Below, piece after piece: positions 32,601-41,074 of a DNA stretch of 64,000 bases. The stretch lies in the NCBI RefSeq assembly GCF_000599605.1, contig NZ_KK082679.1, positions 89,780-153,779 of the forward strand. The letters are read 5' to 3'. The position numbers and the translations under genes are program-made. Source of the stretch: Prevotella sp. HJM029. Lineage in GTDB: Bacteria; Bacteroidota; Bacteroidia; Bacteroidales; Bacteroidaceae. Numbering within the stretch: position 1 is the first letter of the stretch; the number at the start of each line of letters is the position of its first letter. Below the pieces are notes generated by a model that was not told where the DNA came from, did no database searches, and worked only from the letters and a program-made list of their open reading frames with translations.

Positions 32601-32793
32601 TTGTCTGCAGTTTGAAGTTACCATTAATGTCGGTGATGGCGCTGTTCTTCGTACCTTTTTCCATAACAGAGGCACCAATAATCGGTTCGCCATTCGCATC
32701 GACAACTGTTCCGGTAAATTCTGTCTGCGCATAAATCAATGCGCAACAGAACGTGAGCAATGAGCTCAAAACAAGTCGTTTCAGATTGTTCAT
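29683..32793 (-). CDS. SusC-like TonB-dependent transporter (fructan locus)
   Basis: 1036 residues. Signal peptide, N-terminal carboxypeptidase-D-like domain (FTGTVVDANGEPIIGASV), TonB box region LNEVVVTGY, plug domain with RIRGIGSFNTSQDPLYIVDG and DAASASIYGSRAANGVIIITTK, then a 22-stranded barrel ending in SFGLQVGF. It imports fructo-oligosaccharides through the outer membrane with its SusD partner. First gene of the leftward fructan operon, transcribed from a TAnnTTTG promoter, divergent from the regulator gene. Confidence 0.95.
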   Translation of the reverse strand: MNNLKRLVLSSLLTFCCALIYAQTEFTGTVVDANGEPIIGASVMEKGTKNSAITDINGNFKLQTKAGSTLVVSYIGYAHQEVKASPNQRIILKEDAKQLNEVVVTGYTKQRKADLTGSVAVVSTDALKTSSDTDPMRALQGKVPGMNITVNGSPSGAGTVRIRGIGSFNTSQDPLYIVDGVPTNSALNSLNANDIESMQVLKDAASASIYGSRAANGVIIITTKQGKKGDKVKVDFSTNLTAQFYTNQSKMKLSNTQQYATAMVQAALNDGIDPAIYAQNYGLDINATSGTPIRVWDPAQAKYVNYTVNGRYDGFINSRKTMRFSDTDWVDEISRTGFARNYNVSLSHANDKHSAMFSLGYKKNDGILKYTDFQNISARMNATYNVNKIVTVGENFTLTYTKQVDCAPMENALKMAPTVPVYEIDGTTFAGPVGGMSDRQNPVREEFHNKDNHLDYWRVFGNAFVDIKPMKNLVFRSNFGLDFTTSFINSLTHTFTSDVVKNNLAKTNLGQTNNVNYTWANTLNYNFGVQQHNFSILAGSEINKQSVVDFSAYSEDYALEDVDYMWPNAATGTMRNSGAKVGYRLASFFGKLDYNFQDLLLASFTIRYDGSSRFGANHRWGTFPAASLGFRISQLLKKDWLDDLKLRLSWGKTGNQAIDNNAQFGLYVRDYGLDRVSSTAYDLRMAGSGTFPSGYRAIQTANPNLKWETATQYNLGVDYMLLAGSLYGSVDAYIKNVSDMLINPAYLGAMGEGGATWSNGPSLRNWGMELALGYRKTLANGLGIDVNGSLDFFRNRVTSLPPSTTGSYAHTTKENLVQSHKPYGSIVGYVVDGLYQNQNEVNLSGQDNARVGGLKYRDLDGDHKITSADQTWIFNPVPAFSYGLNIVLAYKGLDLTMFWQGVCNQDVYNNQKFQTDFWSITDPGSNKGSRMLDAWTTNNTSSTIPALTIRNSADEGRASSYYVENGSYLKLRTLQIGYNLPKTVLSKLMMSNARIYLSGQNLLTIKSSSLTCSDPENPNWNYPIPTSISFGLQVGF

Positions 32794-32861
32794 TATTATA
32801 AATATTGATTGTTAAAATTGACTTCAGCTATTTCTTATCCCCAGTAAAGCTGTTGATTTGG

Positions 32862-32879
32862 AGCATGAAGCTTCATGCT
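32862..32879. promoter_or_regulatory. 18-bp perfect palindrome in the susC leader
   Basis: Each half is AGCATGAAG. It lies about 70 bp upstream of the susC start and downstream of the predicted promoter. It could be an operator or an mRNA hairpin. Confidence 0.5.
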
Positions 32880-32909
32880 TAAAGCCGACCGGGTATTCTA
32901 ATAATACTG

Positions 32910-32917
32910 CAAAGATA
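32910..32917 (-). promoter_or_regulatory. -7 element of the fructan susC promoter
   Basis: TATCTTTG on the minus strand, 116 bp before susC. No good TTTG lies at the expected distance upstream, as is common for activator-dependent SusC promoters. Confidence 0.6.
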
Positions 32918-33312
32918 GCAGATGGCAAAAACAACGATTCGCAATAATAGTTCAAAATATAAAAAATTCGTTACATGTAACAAATGTTTCATCATTTGTT
33001 CTAAATGTGCTGAAAACTTATTCCGTCTACGATTGCAGCAGCACAGATTTCCCCCTGATGGCCTGTTAGTGGGATTTCATGCCGAAAGAAAGCAGACTTT
33101 ATCCCAAGGTGGTGGTTAGAATTTTTACAGATATGATTTGCTTGTTGGACAAATTGGACGCCGTCTTGTCCAAGGCGCAGCTGTCTACTTCGAACGAAGA
33201 AAGCCTACAATCTGCCAACAAGAGAATGGAAGTTCAACAGACAACAATCGCTTTCATCTAAAATAACCAGCAAGCAATCTAATGACCGATTTGGGGGTAA
33301 TTGCACAATTAG
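32918..33312. promoter_or_regulatory. Divergent control region of the fructan locus
   Basis: Nearly 400 bp between the divergent susC and regulator promoters. It is AT-rich with no convincing gene; short open frames here lack starts and homology. The regulator's AraC domain would be expected to bind here. Confidence 0.5.
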
Positions 33313-33344
33313 TTTTGATTTTAGCCATTTTAATGTTATCTTTG
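33313..33344 (+). promoter_or_regulatory. Promoter of the PBP-AraC regulator
   Basis: TTTTG (33313-33317), 19-bp spacer, TATCTTTG (33337-33344), 28 bp before the start codon. Confidence 0.8.
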
Positions 33345-33372
33345 CCACATTCTTCTATAGCATCATCATCTA

Positions 33373-34935
33373 ATGAAAAAATTATTTCCCTATATTCTTA
33401 GTTTCATTTTTGGTCTCACATCATTTTCTTGTGACACCAACACCCATCAACACTACGTCATTGGTGTGTCGCAATGTTCGGAAGATATTTGGCGCGACAA
33501 ACTAAACCAAGAGCTCCAAACGGCCACCTACATGGAAGATGGCATCACAATAAAGTTTGCTTCGGCCGATGATAACGATAAACGGCAAATTCAACAGATA
33601 GAGCAATTCATCAGTGAGGGCGTCAATCTGCTCATCATCTCGCCCAATCAGGCCTATGCCATTACGCCTGTTGTCAACAAAGCAATGAAGAAAGGGATTC
33701 CTGTAATTCTCTTCGACCGTAAAACGGATGGTCACTACACCGCATTTATGGGTGCCGATAATGTGGAAGTGGGACGCCGAATGGGCGACTATGTGGCACG
33801 ATTGGTGGGCGATCACGGAAAGGTGCTCGAGATTATGGGCTTGAAAGGGTCATCACCAGCGATTGAACGTCATCGAGGATTTATAGAAAGCCTCAGTAAG
33901 CATCCTGGTATTCAACTCGTGGCGAGCTTGCAAGGAGACTGGACGAGGGAGAGTGGAACGCGCGTAATGAAGCATTTCAAGCAACATGCCGGAACTGCCT
34001 GTGACGCCATAGCCTGTGTTTTTGCGCAAAACGACCGCATGGCTATGGGGGCACGCGAGGCCGGAGTCATGCCTAAATCAACTGCATTCTGTGGTGTCGA
34101 TGCACTTTCAGGGTCCAAAGGGGGCTTAAAACTTGTCGCAGACAGTGTGCTTTCGGCCTCTTACATCTATCCCACACGTGGCGACCTTGTGATGAAATTG
34201 GCTATGAACATCCTTCGCCATCGTCCTTATCAGAAAGAGAACGTCCTACAGTCGGCGCTCGTTACACCCGAAAAAGCACCGCTGATGCTCATGCAGGCTG
34301 ATGAAATGGATATGCAACAGCAACGCATCAAAGACCTGCATCGGCGTCTCGATACGTTCTTCATGCGCTATCATCACCAAAAGGTGTATTTGCTCCTCAC
34401 CATCATTATCCTTGTTTTGCTCATCGGTATCTTCATTTATGTCTATCGCATGACCCTTTACCGACATCGAATGACTGAAAAAAGCATCACAGAAAAACTG
34501 CATCACTACATGCAACTGCACGAGCAACGCAGTCAATTAGAGCGCCATCTCCACCCCAATGAAGAAGTGAAAGGCACAGAAGAGCTTGATGGCGACACAG
34601 CATTCATGAATCTTCTCTTTGAATGTATCCTTAAGCATCTCGCCAATTCTGAGTTTAATGTTGAAATGTTGGCTTCGGAATTGGGCATGAGCCGTGTGCA
34701 ACTCTATCGCAAGGTGAAAACGATCACAGAATCTTCTCCTGTGGAAATCATTCGCATCACGCGCCTGCAACAGGCCGAACGACTTTTACGCCGAGGTGGA
34801 ATGAACGTTTCTGAGATTTCTTATCGCGTTGGCTTCTCGTCACCTTCCTATTTCTCAAAATGCTATAAAGAGCACTTTGGCCACCTCCCAACAGAGTCAA
34901 ATGTGAAAGAGAAGAAAACGGATGTAAGAGCATAA
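33373..34935 (+). CDS. Membrane-spanning PBP-AraC regulator of the fructan locus
   Basis: 520 residues. Signal/anchor segment (FGLTSFSC), a periplasmic sugar-binding protein domain of the ribose-binding type (about 26-310: IGVSQCSEDIWRDKLN, LLIISPNQA, GIPVILFDRKTDG, FAQNDRMAMGAREAG), one membrane helix (338-358), a short coiled linker, then an AraC-family HTH domain (about 411-507: EMLASELGMSRVQLYRKV, VSEISYRVGFSSPSYFSKCY). The family parallel is the hybrid two-component regulator of fructan loci (BT1754), which has the same sensor plus kinase and receiver domains. Both are missing here, yet the frame is intact. It is divergent from susC and likely activates it on fructose (inference). Confidence 0.88.
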   Translation: MKKLFPYILSFIFGLTSFSCDTNTHQHYVIGVSQCSEDIWRDKLNQELQTATYMEDGITIKFASADDNDKRQIQQIEQFISEGVNLLIISPNQAYAITPVVNKAMKKGIPVILFDRKTDGHYTAFMGADNVEVGRRMGDYVARLVGDHGKVLEIMGLKGSSPAIERHRGFIESLSKHPGIQLVASLQGDWTRESGTRVMKHFKQHAGTACDAIACVFAQNDRMAMGAREAGVMPKSTAFCGVDALSGSKGGLKLVADSVLSASYIYPTRGDLVMKLAMNILRHRPYQKENVLQSALVTPEKAPLMLMQADEMDMQQQRIKDLHRRLDTFFMRYHHQKVYLLLTIIILVLLIGIFIYVYRMTLYRHRMTEKSITEKLHHYMQLHEQRSQLERHLHPNEEVKGTEELDGDTAFMNLLFECILKHLANSEFNVEMLASELGMSRVQLYRKVKTITESSPVEIIRITRLQQAERLLRRGGMNVSEISYRVGFSSPSYFSKCYKEHFGHLPTESNVKEKKTDVRA

Positions 34936-35104
34936 AAAACGGTAGTTCACCGATTTAGACCAATTTACCTTAGCACGCAATCCTGAGAAGAGGTCAACAC
35001 TGTTCAATACTAAAACAGATGACGCTTGACTTCGTGTGGCGGTGATGCCTGTCTCATGCTATACCGGGTCGATAAACGCGCAGCACAACCGGTTGGTTCC
35101 GCCC
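34936..35104. other. Intergenic, nothing recognised
   Basis: Spacer between the regulator gene and the 33-bp tandem repeat. No terminator hairpin stands out. Confidence 0.35.
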
Positions 35105-35236
35105 ACAACAATTTGGGGAAATGCAGCAAATGGGTGTAAAACAATTTGGGAGATTGCTACATTTTGTGTCGAAAAATTTCGGGGAAACGGTGCAAATCGG
35201 CATAAAACAATTTGGGGAATTGCAACGGGCGAGCGG
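35105..35236. repeat. 33-bp tandem repeat, four imperfect units
   Basis: Units start at 35105, 35138, 35171 and 35204, each resembling AAAACAATTTGGGGAAATGC. The period is a multiple of three, and one frame gives an 11-residue repeat (KTIWGNAANGC-like), but there is no start or family to suggest a real protein. Confidence 0.75.
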
Positions 35237-35394
35237 ATAGTTGGCGAAATTCTCGTAAAAAGAAAATGAGTTTTTTGTGGTTTCTATTTTTAAAATTGGC
35301 TATAAATGAGCTAATTCTAAAAATAAAGTTAATGCTTTGTGGGAAAATAAATGCTGTAAAGAATAGTCTTGTAACTTTGCATTTGAAATAGTTT

Positions 35395-35607
35395 TCAATG
35401 GAGATTATTGGTTCCTTGCTGGATTTTCGACACAATACTTCCGAAGAAATGGTTCTTACGTTGGCTTGTATGCAGCTTCAACAGATCATGAAACAATTGG
35501 TCACAGTTCTTTTCTTGCCAATCATAATTGCGTTGATAAAGTGGAATAATAAACCTTTTATCCCCTCCATCAAAGAATTTTATCAAGGGTTGTGCGTCGC
35601 CTTTCAT
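35395..35607 (-). pseudogene. 5' remnant of a DUF262 (GmrSD-type) gene
   Basis: The first 55 or so residues (QPLIKFFDGGDKRFIIPLYQ, then RNYDWQEKNCDQLFHDLL and HFFGSIVS) are the N-terminal part of DUF262 proteins, the NTPase/nuclease subunit of GmrSD-type modification-dependent restriction enzymes. Intact proteins run to about 550-700 residues and continue into a DGQQR motif. Here similarity breaks after GSIVS and a stop follows at 70 residues. It is a deletion remnant of a defence gene. Confidence 0.8.
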
Positions 35608-35849
35608 TTTGATTCAGTTTTGAAGATGATACTATTTTTACATTGTGAGTGCGGATGTGTCGAGGAGTAATGCATTCAAAGTTGATTTTATCTCATTCGC
35701 TTCGGCATTACAAATGTATTATTTTAATTCCGTTTTATGTGCCTTTTCATGATGTTTTTAATGCATTCTTATCAAGGTTGAGCCTCATTAGTGGATTTTT
35801 CCTATTGTTGAAATGGATGTTTTAGCGAGGAGGTGGGGGAGATAAAAGC
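35608..35849. other. Intergenic, nothing recognised
   Basis: AT-rich spacer upstream of the DUF262 remnant and downstream of the second SusC/D locus. No gene is seen. Confidence 0.35.
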
Positions 35850-35888
35850 AAGAATGGAGTGGGAAGTGGCCTTCCTACTCCATTCTTT
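35850..35888 (-). terminator. Strong hairpin after the second SusC/D locus
   Basis: A 17-bp stem (AAGAATGGAGTGGGAAG with its complement, one G-T pair) and loop TGGC, 62 bp after the glycosidase stop. The T-run is weak on the minus strand. Confidence 0.7.
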
Positions 35889-35949
35889 GATGGGCTCATG
35901 TGCTTGAGTAGAGCACACTATGCGTGTACACATTGAAATGCGTTTCCCT

Positions 35950-37527
35950 TTATGGCTTGCTGAGTTTCACCACCTTACAAGCGTGGGGTGCTAAGCGAGC
36001 ACTGAGGCGTGTGGTCTCGCCTTCGTCGGTATGCGTCCACAGGTCGCGCATTTTCATGCGTCCATTGATGCCGAGTTGTGAGAATTCTACTGCGCGATCT
36101 TGTGGGGTATCTTCGCGGTTGAAGAGGGCAACGACATAATCTCCGTTGCTCATGCGGCCATACCAGATTTGGCTATTGGCATCTTTTCCCACCTGTTGGC
36201 CAGCTCCATTGGTTTCGAGTGCAATGTTTTGGCTCAGTGGTTTGCCCACGAATTTATCTTTGTTGAGTGCCAAGAGCTCTTCATTTTGATAGAAGCTCAC
36301 GTTGTGTTGTGCCCGCGTGTCGTTGTAATAGCTGTCGTTATAGGAGTAATCGTTCCATGCAATGCTGTTGGCATCATAGCCAATCGTGTTGTATTGGTCG
36401 GCAACAGCTACGGGGCCTCCAGCCATTAATTGCAGCGAGATGGTGCTTTGTCGCTCTTCGTCGGTGTTGGTACGGCGCATCAAGAGGAAGTCGCCATCGG
36501 GGATAACCTTACCTCTTCCGGTGATGTCAGACCAATAAACGAAGCCATCGAATTGGTTGTTTGCGCTGGGCCACTCGTCTTTTTTGATGTGATTTGCACC
36601 ACGGAGACGAGCCGACACATGGTCCCAACCGCCTTCGCAGGTATCATCTACAATGCGAACCATGTTGCCTAAGGCAGCTTCATATTTGCCATGCTCCTTC
36701 ATGTTGGGCATAACGATTGAGGTGAATACGCCATATTTCTTGGCGGCTTCGGCGATATATTGCAAGGCTAAGCGATATTCCTTGCTGCCATAGCCACGCC
36801 CTTGTCCTGAAGCACCACCGCCTCGGGTGCCATCTTCAAACAGGCACATGAAGTCCATGCGGATGAAGTCGACACCGAGTCCTTTGAAATATTTAAAGAA
36901 GCCATCGATATATTCTTTTGCACCCCTATGAGAAGGAACAATCCATTGGAAGATATCACCATCGGCATGTGGGTTTTTCACTTGGTCTCTGCCCTGTTCA
37001 TAGAAGAGCTCTTTCACCTTGTGTGAGGTGCCTTCGATGATACATTCTGGGTTGCCATGCACCCAAAGTGGGTTGTCATAGACGCCCAATTTCAGTCCTT
37101 TTGCTTTACACATCGCCACCAACTCGGTCAAAGGGATGTGGGCATATTTGGTCATATAGGGATGATTGGCGCTAAAGTCGCCCTCCATGGCCATGAAACC
37201 ATCGGTGCATACCATGTCGTAGCCATAGGGGAGCAGGTTGGTTGCCACCCAGTTGATGTTCTTTTGCCATATCTCTTTGGGCATATTCTGTTCGCGGTGA
37301 GCCATTTCGGCCATGCGTCCATATTCATAAACTGTCCAATAGAGTGGTGCTTTCTTGGCCGCGAGCTCTTCGGGTTTGAGCTTTCCCGATTGGTTATTGG
37401 GGTCTTCGGGAATGTCGTTGGTTGTCCATCCGCTGTTAAAATCACCGCCATTGATGGCATAGTCGCCGCAACCCATGGCTAAAAGGGAGAGCGAAGCCAT
37501 TGCTATTGAGAAAAATATTTTTTTCAT
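35950..37527 (-). CDS. Lipoprotein TIM-barrel glycosidase (clan GH-D-like, alpha-glycosidase)
   Basis: 525 residues from the ATG at 37527, which gives a signal peptide with lipobox LAMGC; an upstream in-frame start adds 28 unrelated residues. The pattern resembles GH27/GH36 enzymes: LLPYGYDMVCTDGF, AKGLKLGVYDNP, GVDFIRMDFM (candidate nucleophile Asp225) and RIVDDTCEGGWDHV (candidate acid/base), with a C-terminal beta-sandwich. As a surface or periplasmic enzyme it would trim an alpha-linked glycan imported by the locus. The family number and the substrate are uncertain; isomaltodextranase-like activity is one possibility. Confidence 0.6.
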   Translation of the reverse strand: MKKIFFSIAMASLSLLAMGCGDYAINGGDFNSGWTTNDIPEDPNNQSGKLKPEELAAKKAPLYWTVYEYGRMAEMAHREQNMPKEIWQKNINWVATNLLPYGYDMVCTDGFMAMEGDFSANHPYMTKYAHIPLTELVAMCKAKGLKLGVYDNPLWVHGNPECIIEGTSHKVKELFYEQGRDQVKNPHADGDIFQWIVPSHRGAKEYIDGFFKYFKGLGVDFIRMDFMCLFEDGTRGGGASGQGRGYGSKEYRLALQYIAEAAKKYGVFTSIVMPNMKEHGKYEAALGNMVRIVDDTCEGGWDHVSARLRGANHIKKDEWPSANNQFDGFVYWSDITGRGKVIPDGDFLLMRRTNTDEERQSTISLQLMAGGPVAVADQYNTIGYDANSIAWNDYSYNDSYYNDTRAQHNVSFYQNEELLALNKDKFVGKPLSQNIALETNGAGQQVGKDANSQIWYGRMSNGDYVVALFNREDTPQDRAVEFSQLGINGRMKMRDLWTHTDEGETTRLSARLAPHACKVVKLSKP

Positions 37528-37616
37528 ATTGCTGTTTGATATTGATACATCGTTTCTCATCAGGAGTGGGAAGCAGAAGCACGCTCCTGCTATCCCATCC
37601 GTGAGAAACACGACTA

Positions 37617-39041
37617 TTATTTTTTATGGAATGTCACGTGCATGGTCATCACGTTCACACTGATTTTGTAGTCGCCTTCTTCGCCTGCAACAACTTCCCA
37701 TTTCTTGTCGGGGTTGCCGCCGGGAACCATCTCTACTTGTGTTTGACTGAGGCGTGCAAGTCCGCTGGCATTCACGTTGCGTGGCATGATATAGTCGCAT
37801 GCGAAACCGCTCGTGTTGTCCAAAGCAAACTTCATTTCGCCGGGTTGTAGGTGGGTTTCAATGACGAAGGTGCCTTTGGGTGCATTGGGATCATAGGTGA
37901 AAGCCAAGCTGAAAGGTGTGTTCCAGCCCGTTGAAGTGGCGCTACCTAAGGCCCAAAGTTTCTTATAAGGCACATCGGCGGGGATGATACTTGCGATGTG
38001 TTTAAACTGCACGGTCATGTGATAGGTGTCGACGATGGTGGTATAGTCGCCTGCATCGGCTGCCGTGAGCTTCCATTTGTTGTCGGGGTCGCCTTGGTGT
38101 TTGTCGGCCTTTGGATTAGTAATCGACTGGTCTTGTGTTGCTGCAAAGACGAATGGAGTGCCCCAACCTTGTCCGGGATCGAGAGGGAATTTCAGCTCAC
38201 CCGCATTCAAACTACCTGTCCAAGTGAAGATAAACTTGTTCAAGGGGTCTTGTGTCAAGGGCAGCGAACCACCGATGTTCCATCCGGCAGGTGTTGCACT
38301 TCCCACTAAATAGAGGTTATTAATCTCGGGTTGTGGATAGCTGATGGTGGGCTGAACAGGAGTCTGACTCAAGTCGAGGTCAATCAAAGCGAAGCCCGAT
38401 TGTGTCACGTTCACTGTAGCCACCGCGTTGCTTGTGGCCGTACGTGCTATCTTATAGGTGCCGGCAGTGAGGCCTCCTGCAAACTTATATTTCGTTTCTG
38501 AGAGCACTTCTTCCATCTCTAAGCCGTTGCCTGTGGTTGCTGTTGCGGGGAAGAGATAGAGTGGTCGTGGTGCAATGACATAGCCTGTGAGTGCCACTGT
38601 GGTGGTCGACACTTCGGGTTTCATGTAATGGTCGCCACCAGTTACTTCGGCAATGATCTCGGCTTCCACATTGGCTGTGGCTCCAGGTACCACGCCCCAC
38701 ATGCTCAGATAGGCGTTCATTTGCTTGTGGGTGAAGCTGATGGTGTTTTGATTAGCGGCGATAGCCACTTTGGGAATAGCGGTTTCAAACTTGTTTCCCT
38801 CAATATCCATCTTGAAATAGTAGTTGATATGCGTACCCTCTCCGCGGTCGGCAGCCTTGTCCCATTTAAAGGTTAGGGCTGTTTCTGCACCCTTATCTTG
38901 GTCGAGGATGAGGCTGCTTACTGAAGGTTTCAGGTGCATGTGGTCGGTCGCACCTTCTATTTCGTAGCGTATGTCCTCATTGCTACATCCCACAAAGAGT
39001 AGGGGGAGTGCCGCAAGGAGCGTTAAAATGAATTGTTTCAT
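37617..39041 (-). CDS. SusE/SusF-like outer-membrane glycan-binding lipoprotein
   Basis: 474 residues. Lipobox LLFVGC, an N-terminal Ig-like SusE domain (about 30-155: LTFKWDKAADRG, PGATANVEAEIIAEVTGG), a middle domain, then two similar SusE/F (DUF5116) modules: LYLVGSATPAGWN to YHMTVQFK and LWALGSATSTGWN to MTMHVTFH. The tandem modules bind alpha-glucan chains in SusE and SusF. It sits between susD-like and glycosidase genes and supports an alpha-glucan or similar target. Confidence 0.88.
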   Translation of the reverse strand: MKQFILTLLAALPLLFVGCSNEDIRYEIEGATDHMHLKPSVSSLILDQDKGAETALTFKWDKAADRGEGTHINYYFKMDIEGNKFETAIPKVAIAANQNTISFTHKQMNAYLSMWGVVPGATANVEAEIIAEVTGGDHYMKPEVSTTTVALTGYVIAPRPLYLFPATATTGNGLEMEEVLSETKYKFAGGLTAGTYKIARTATSNAVATVNVTQSGFALIDLDLSQTPVQPTISYPQPEINNLYLVGSATPAGWNIGGSLPLTQDPLNKFIFTWTGSLNAGELKFPLDPGQGWGTPFVFAATQDQSITNPKADKHQGDPDNKWKLTAADAGDYTTIVDTYHMTVQFKHIASIIPADVPYKKLWALGSATSTGWNTPFSLAFTYDPNAPKGTFVIETHLQPGEMKFALDNTSGFACDYIMPRNVNASGLARLSQTQVEMVPGGNPDKKWEVVAGEEGDYKISVNVMTMHVTFHKK

Positions 39042-39074
39042 CTTGTTGTTGTTTGAATGATTAATCGTTATTGT

Positions 39075-40961
39075 TTACTCCCAATAAGGTGCTTGACGCA
39101 GGTTGGGGTTCTTATCTATCTCGCTTTGGTGGATGGGGAACCAGTAGAAAGCCTTTTTATACAGACGGGTTTGATAAACCGTGCGGCGATAGAATGAGTT
39201 GGCATCGCGGCCAGCAGCATTCATACCATAGAAAGGTCCTGTCAAGGTTTGCTCGGCTTCTTTCCATCTTCTAAGGTCATCGTAGCGCAATCCTTCGCAG
39301 TTGAGTTCCACTCTTCGTTCGGCATGGATGAGCTTTCGCATTTCATCTTGATTGCTCAAATCCACGTGGATGTGGTCGTTGTCGGTGGCACCTGTGGTGT
39401 AAGGACGCACACCTGCACGCTCACGAATCTTGTTTAAGTAAACCAAAATGTCGGCATTGCCAGGGTCGCTCTCGTTTAATGCTTCAGCATAGTTGAGATA
39501 GGCCTCGCCCAAACGATAGAGAATTCCCGGGCGATATTGTTTGCTTCCCTGCTTGATGTTGTCGGCATACCACACCTTCTTCTTCACGAAGTAGCCGTTT
39601 TGTGGTGCGTCGTGCGTGCCGTTGTTGTCGGTTTCGGTGCCATCGCCACGGAACATGTTGTATGCACGGTTCTCTGAATAGAAGTAAGCTTTGTTGAACA
39701 CCACGCTGATGTAGAAACGTGGTTCGCGGTGGCAATACATGTTATAGGTGCCTTGTCGGGTGATGTGTCCGCCATTGCAAACCGTTCCCCATTTGGTATC
39801 GGTGCGGTCTTCGTCAGCGGTTGAGAAGCCCGTCTCTTGATAACCCGAAGCTGGGTCGGTGATAGGCAGTCCGTTCTCGGTGAAGAAAGCATCAACCAAG
39901 GATTGGGTTACGCCCAAGCCACCATTACCACTGCTGCGCAAGGGGGTAGCCAAAGCCTCGTAATAGCCATAATCGTTGCCACCGGGACGCGGGAAAAGAA
40001 TCTCGGTGTTGCCTTCGTCGAAGCGCTTAAACATCATGTCTTGATAGGACATGAAGGGGTCGATGTCGCCGTTGGCATTGGTCACTTCATAGAGTTTATA
40101 GCCATTGGCCTCGGCCGTTTGAATGAGTTCTTTGCAGGCCTGTGCTGCCTTTTTCCATTTGTTGGCATCATAGGTGGTGCTGAAGATGTTCTCGCCTGCG
40201 GCATTCTTATAGTTGGCATAGTCGGGATTGCCATTCACAAGTGGGCTGGCTGCATAGAGCAACATACGCGCCCGAACGGCTAAACACATCACACTCGTGG
40301 CTCTTCCATATTTGCGTGGCTCGGTATATTTGGCCGGAAGGATGCGCGATGCGGCCAGCAACTCCTTGTCACACCAGTCAATCACCTTGTCATAAGGGGT
40401 CTGTCCCACCATTAAGTCGCCCAAGTTGAAGTTGGTAGGTGTGATCTCATCGGGTGCGAAGGGGATGCCACCATAGGTGTTGGCTAACAAAGCATAGTAG
40501 TAGGCTTTCATAAAGCGACACTCAGCTTTCATATAGTCCACCTCGGTTGGCGTGATGCCCTGTTCTGAAAGGGCGTGCACACGCTGCATGAAGATGTTGG
40601 CTTCGCGAATGCGTTGGGGAAAGGCCGACCAGAAACTGGCATCCCAGTTGCTGTTGGTGGTCCACTCGCCCAAGATGAATGGGATGACGCCCCAGCCGCT
40701 AAACTGGCGATAGCGCTCAGAAGGAGTGATGTCATCGCTGAGGATGTCCCAACCTGTGCGTTGCAGATAGCCCAAGTAGGGGTCGGGGATGCCCGAGTAG
40801 ATGTAGCCCAACCAGCCCTCAACACGCTCCTTGTCATTGAACACCAGCTCTAAATCGAGCTCGGTGCTATTCTCTTTATCCAAGTAATCCGAGCAGGCGC
40901 TGAAGCCAAAAGCACTCAGCAACAAAACTGCTCCATATATTGTTTTACGAATGAATTGCAT
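39075..40961 (-). CDS. SusD-like (RagB) glycan-binding lipoprotein
   Basis: 628 residues. Lipobox FSACSD, N-terminal YLDKENSTELDLELVFNDKE, TPR helices (YMKAECRFMKAYYYALLANT followed by YGGIPF) and the C-terminal YRLGEAYLNYAEALNESDPG and RRVELNCEGLRYDDLRRWKEA signatures of the SusD family. It partners the SusC-like protein encoded 113 bp upstream. Its length is at the upper end of the family owing to a long middle insert. Confidence 0.93.
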   Translation of the reverse strand: MQFIRKTIYGAVLLLSAFGFSACSDYLDKENSTELDLELVFNDKERVEGWLGYIYSGIPDPYLGYLQRTGWDILSDDITPSERYRQFSGWGVIPFILGEWTTNSNWDASFWSAFPQRIREANIFMQRVHALSEQGITPTEVDYMKAECRFMKAYYYALLANTYGGIPFAPDEITPTNFNLGDLMVGQTPYDKVIDWCDKELLAASRILPAKYTEPRKYGRATSVMCLAVRARMLLYAASPLVNGNPDYANYKNAAGENIFSTTYDANKWKKAAQACKELIQTAEANGYKLYEVTNANGDIDPFMSYQDMMFKRFDEGNTEILFPRPGGNDYGYYEALATPLRSSGNGGLGVTQSLVDAFFTENGLPITDPASGYQETGFSTADEDRTDTKWGTVCNGGHITRQGTYNMYCHREPRFYISVVFNKAYFYSENRAYNMFRGDGTETDNNGTHDAPQNGYFVKKKVWYADNIKQGSKQYRPGILYRLGEAYLNYAEALNESDPGNADILVYLNKIRERAGVRPYTTGATDNDHIHVDLSNQDEMRKLIHAERRVELNCEGLRYDDLRRWKEAEQTLTGPFYGMNAAGRDANSFYRRTVYQTRLYKKAFYWFPIHQSEIDKNPNLRQAPYWE

Positions 40962-41074
40962 ATTTTTTTCTCTTAATCATTATCTTTTTGCATGAAATCG
41001 GTGCGGCATTGCCTGCCGATAAGCACCATTTCTCACGCTAATCTCGTTCACTTTATATCGTCACGTTGTGGAGT

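Noticed and set aside
35036-35269. 77-codon open frame with 11-residue repeats
   Set aside because: It is a by-product of the 33-bp tandem repeat, whose period keeps a frame open.
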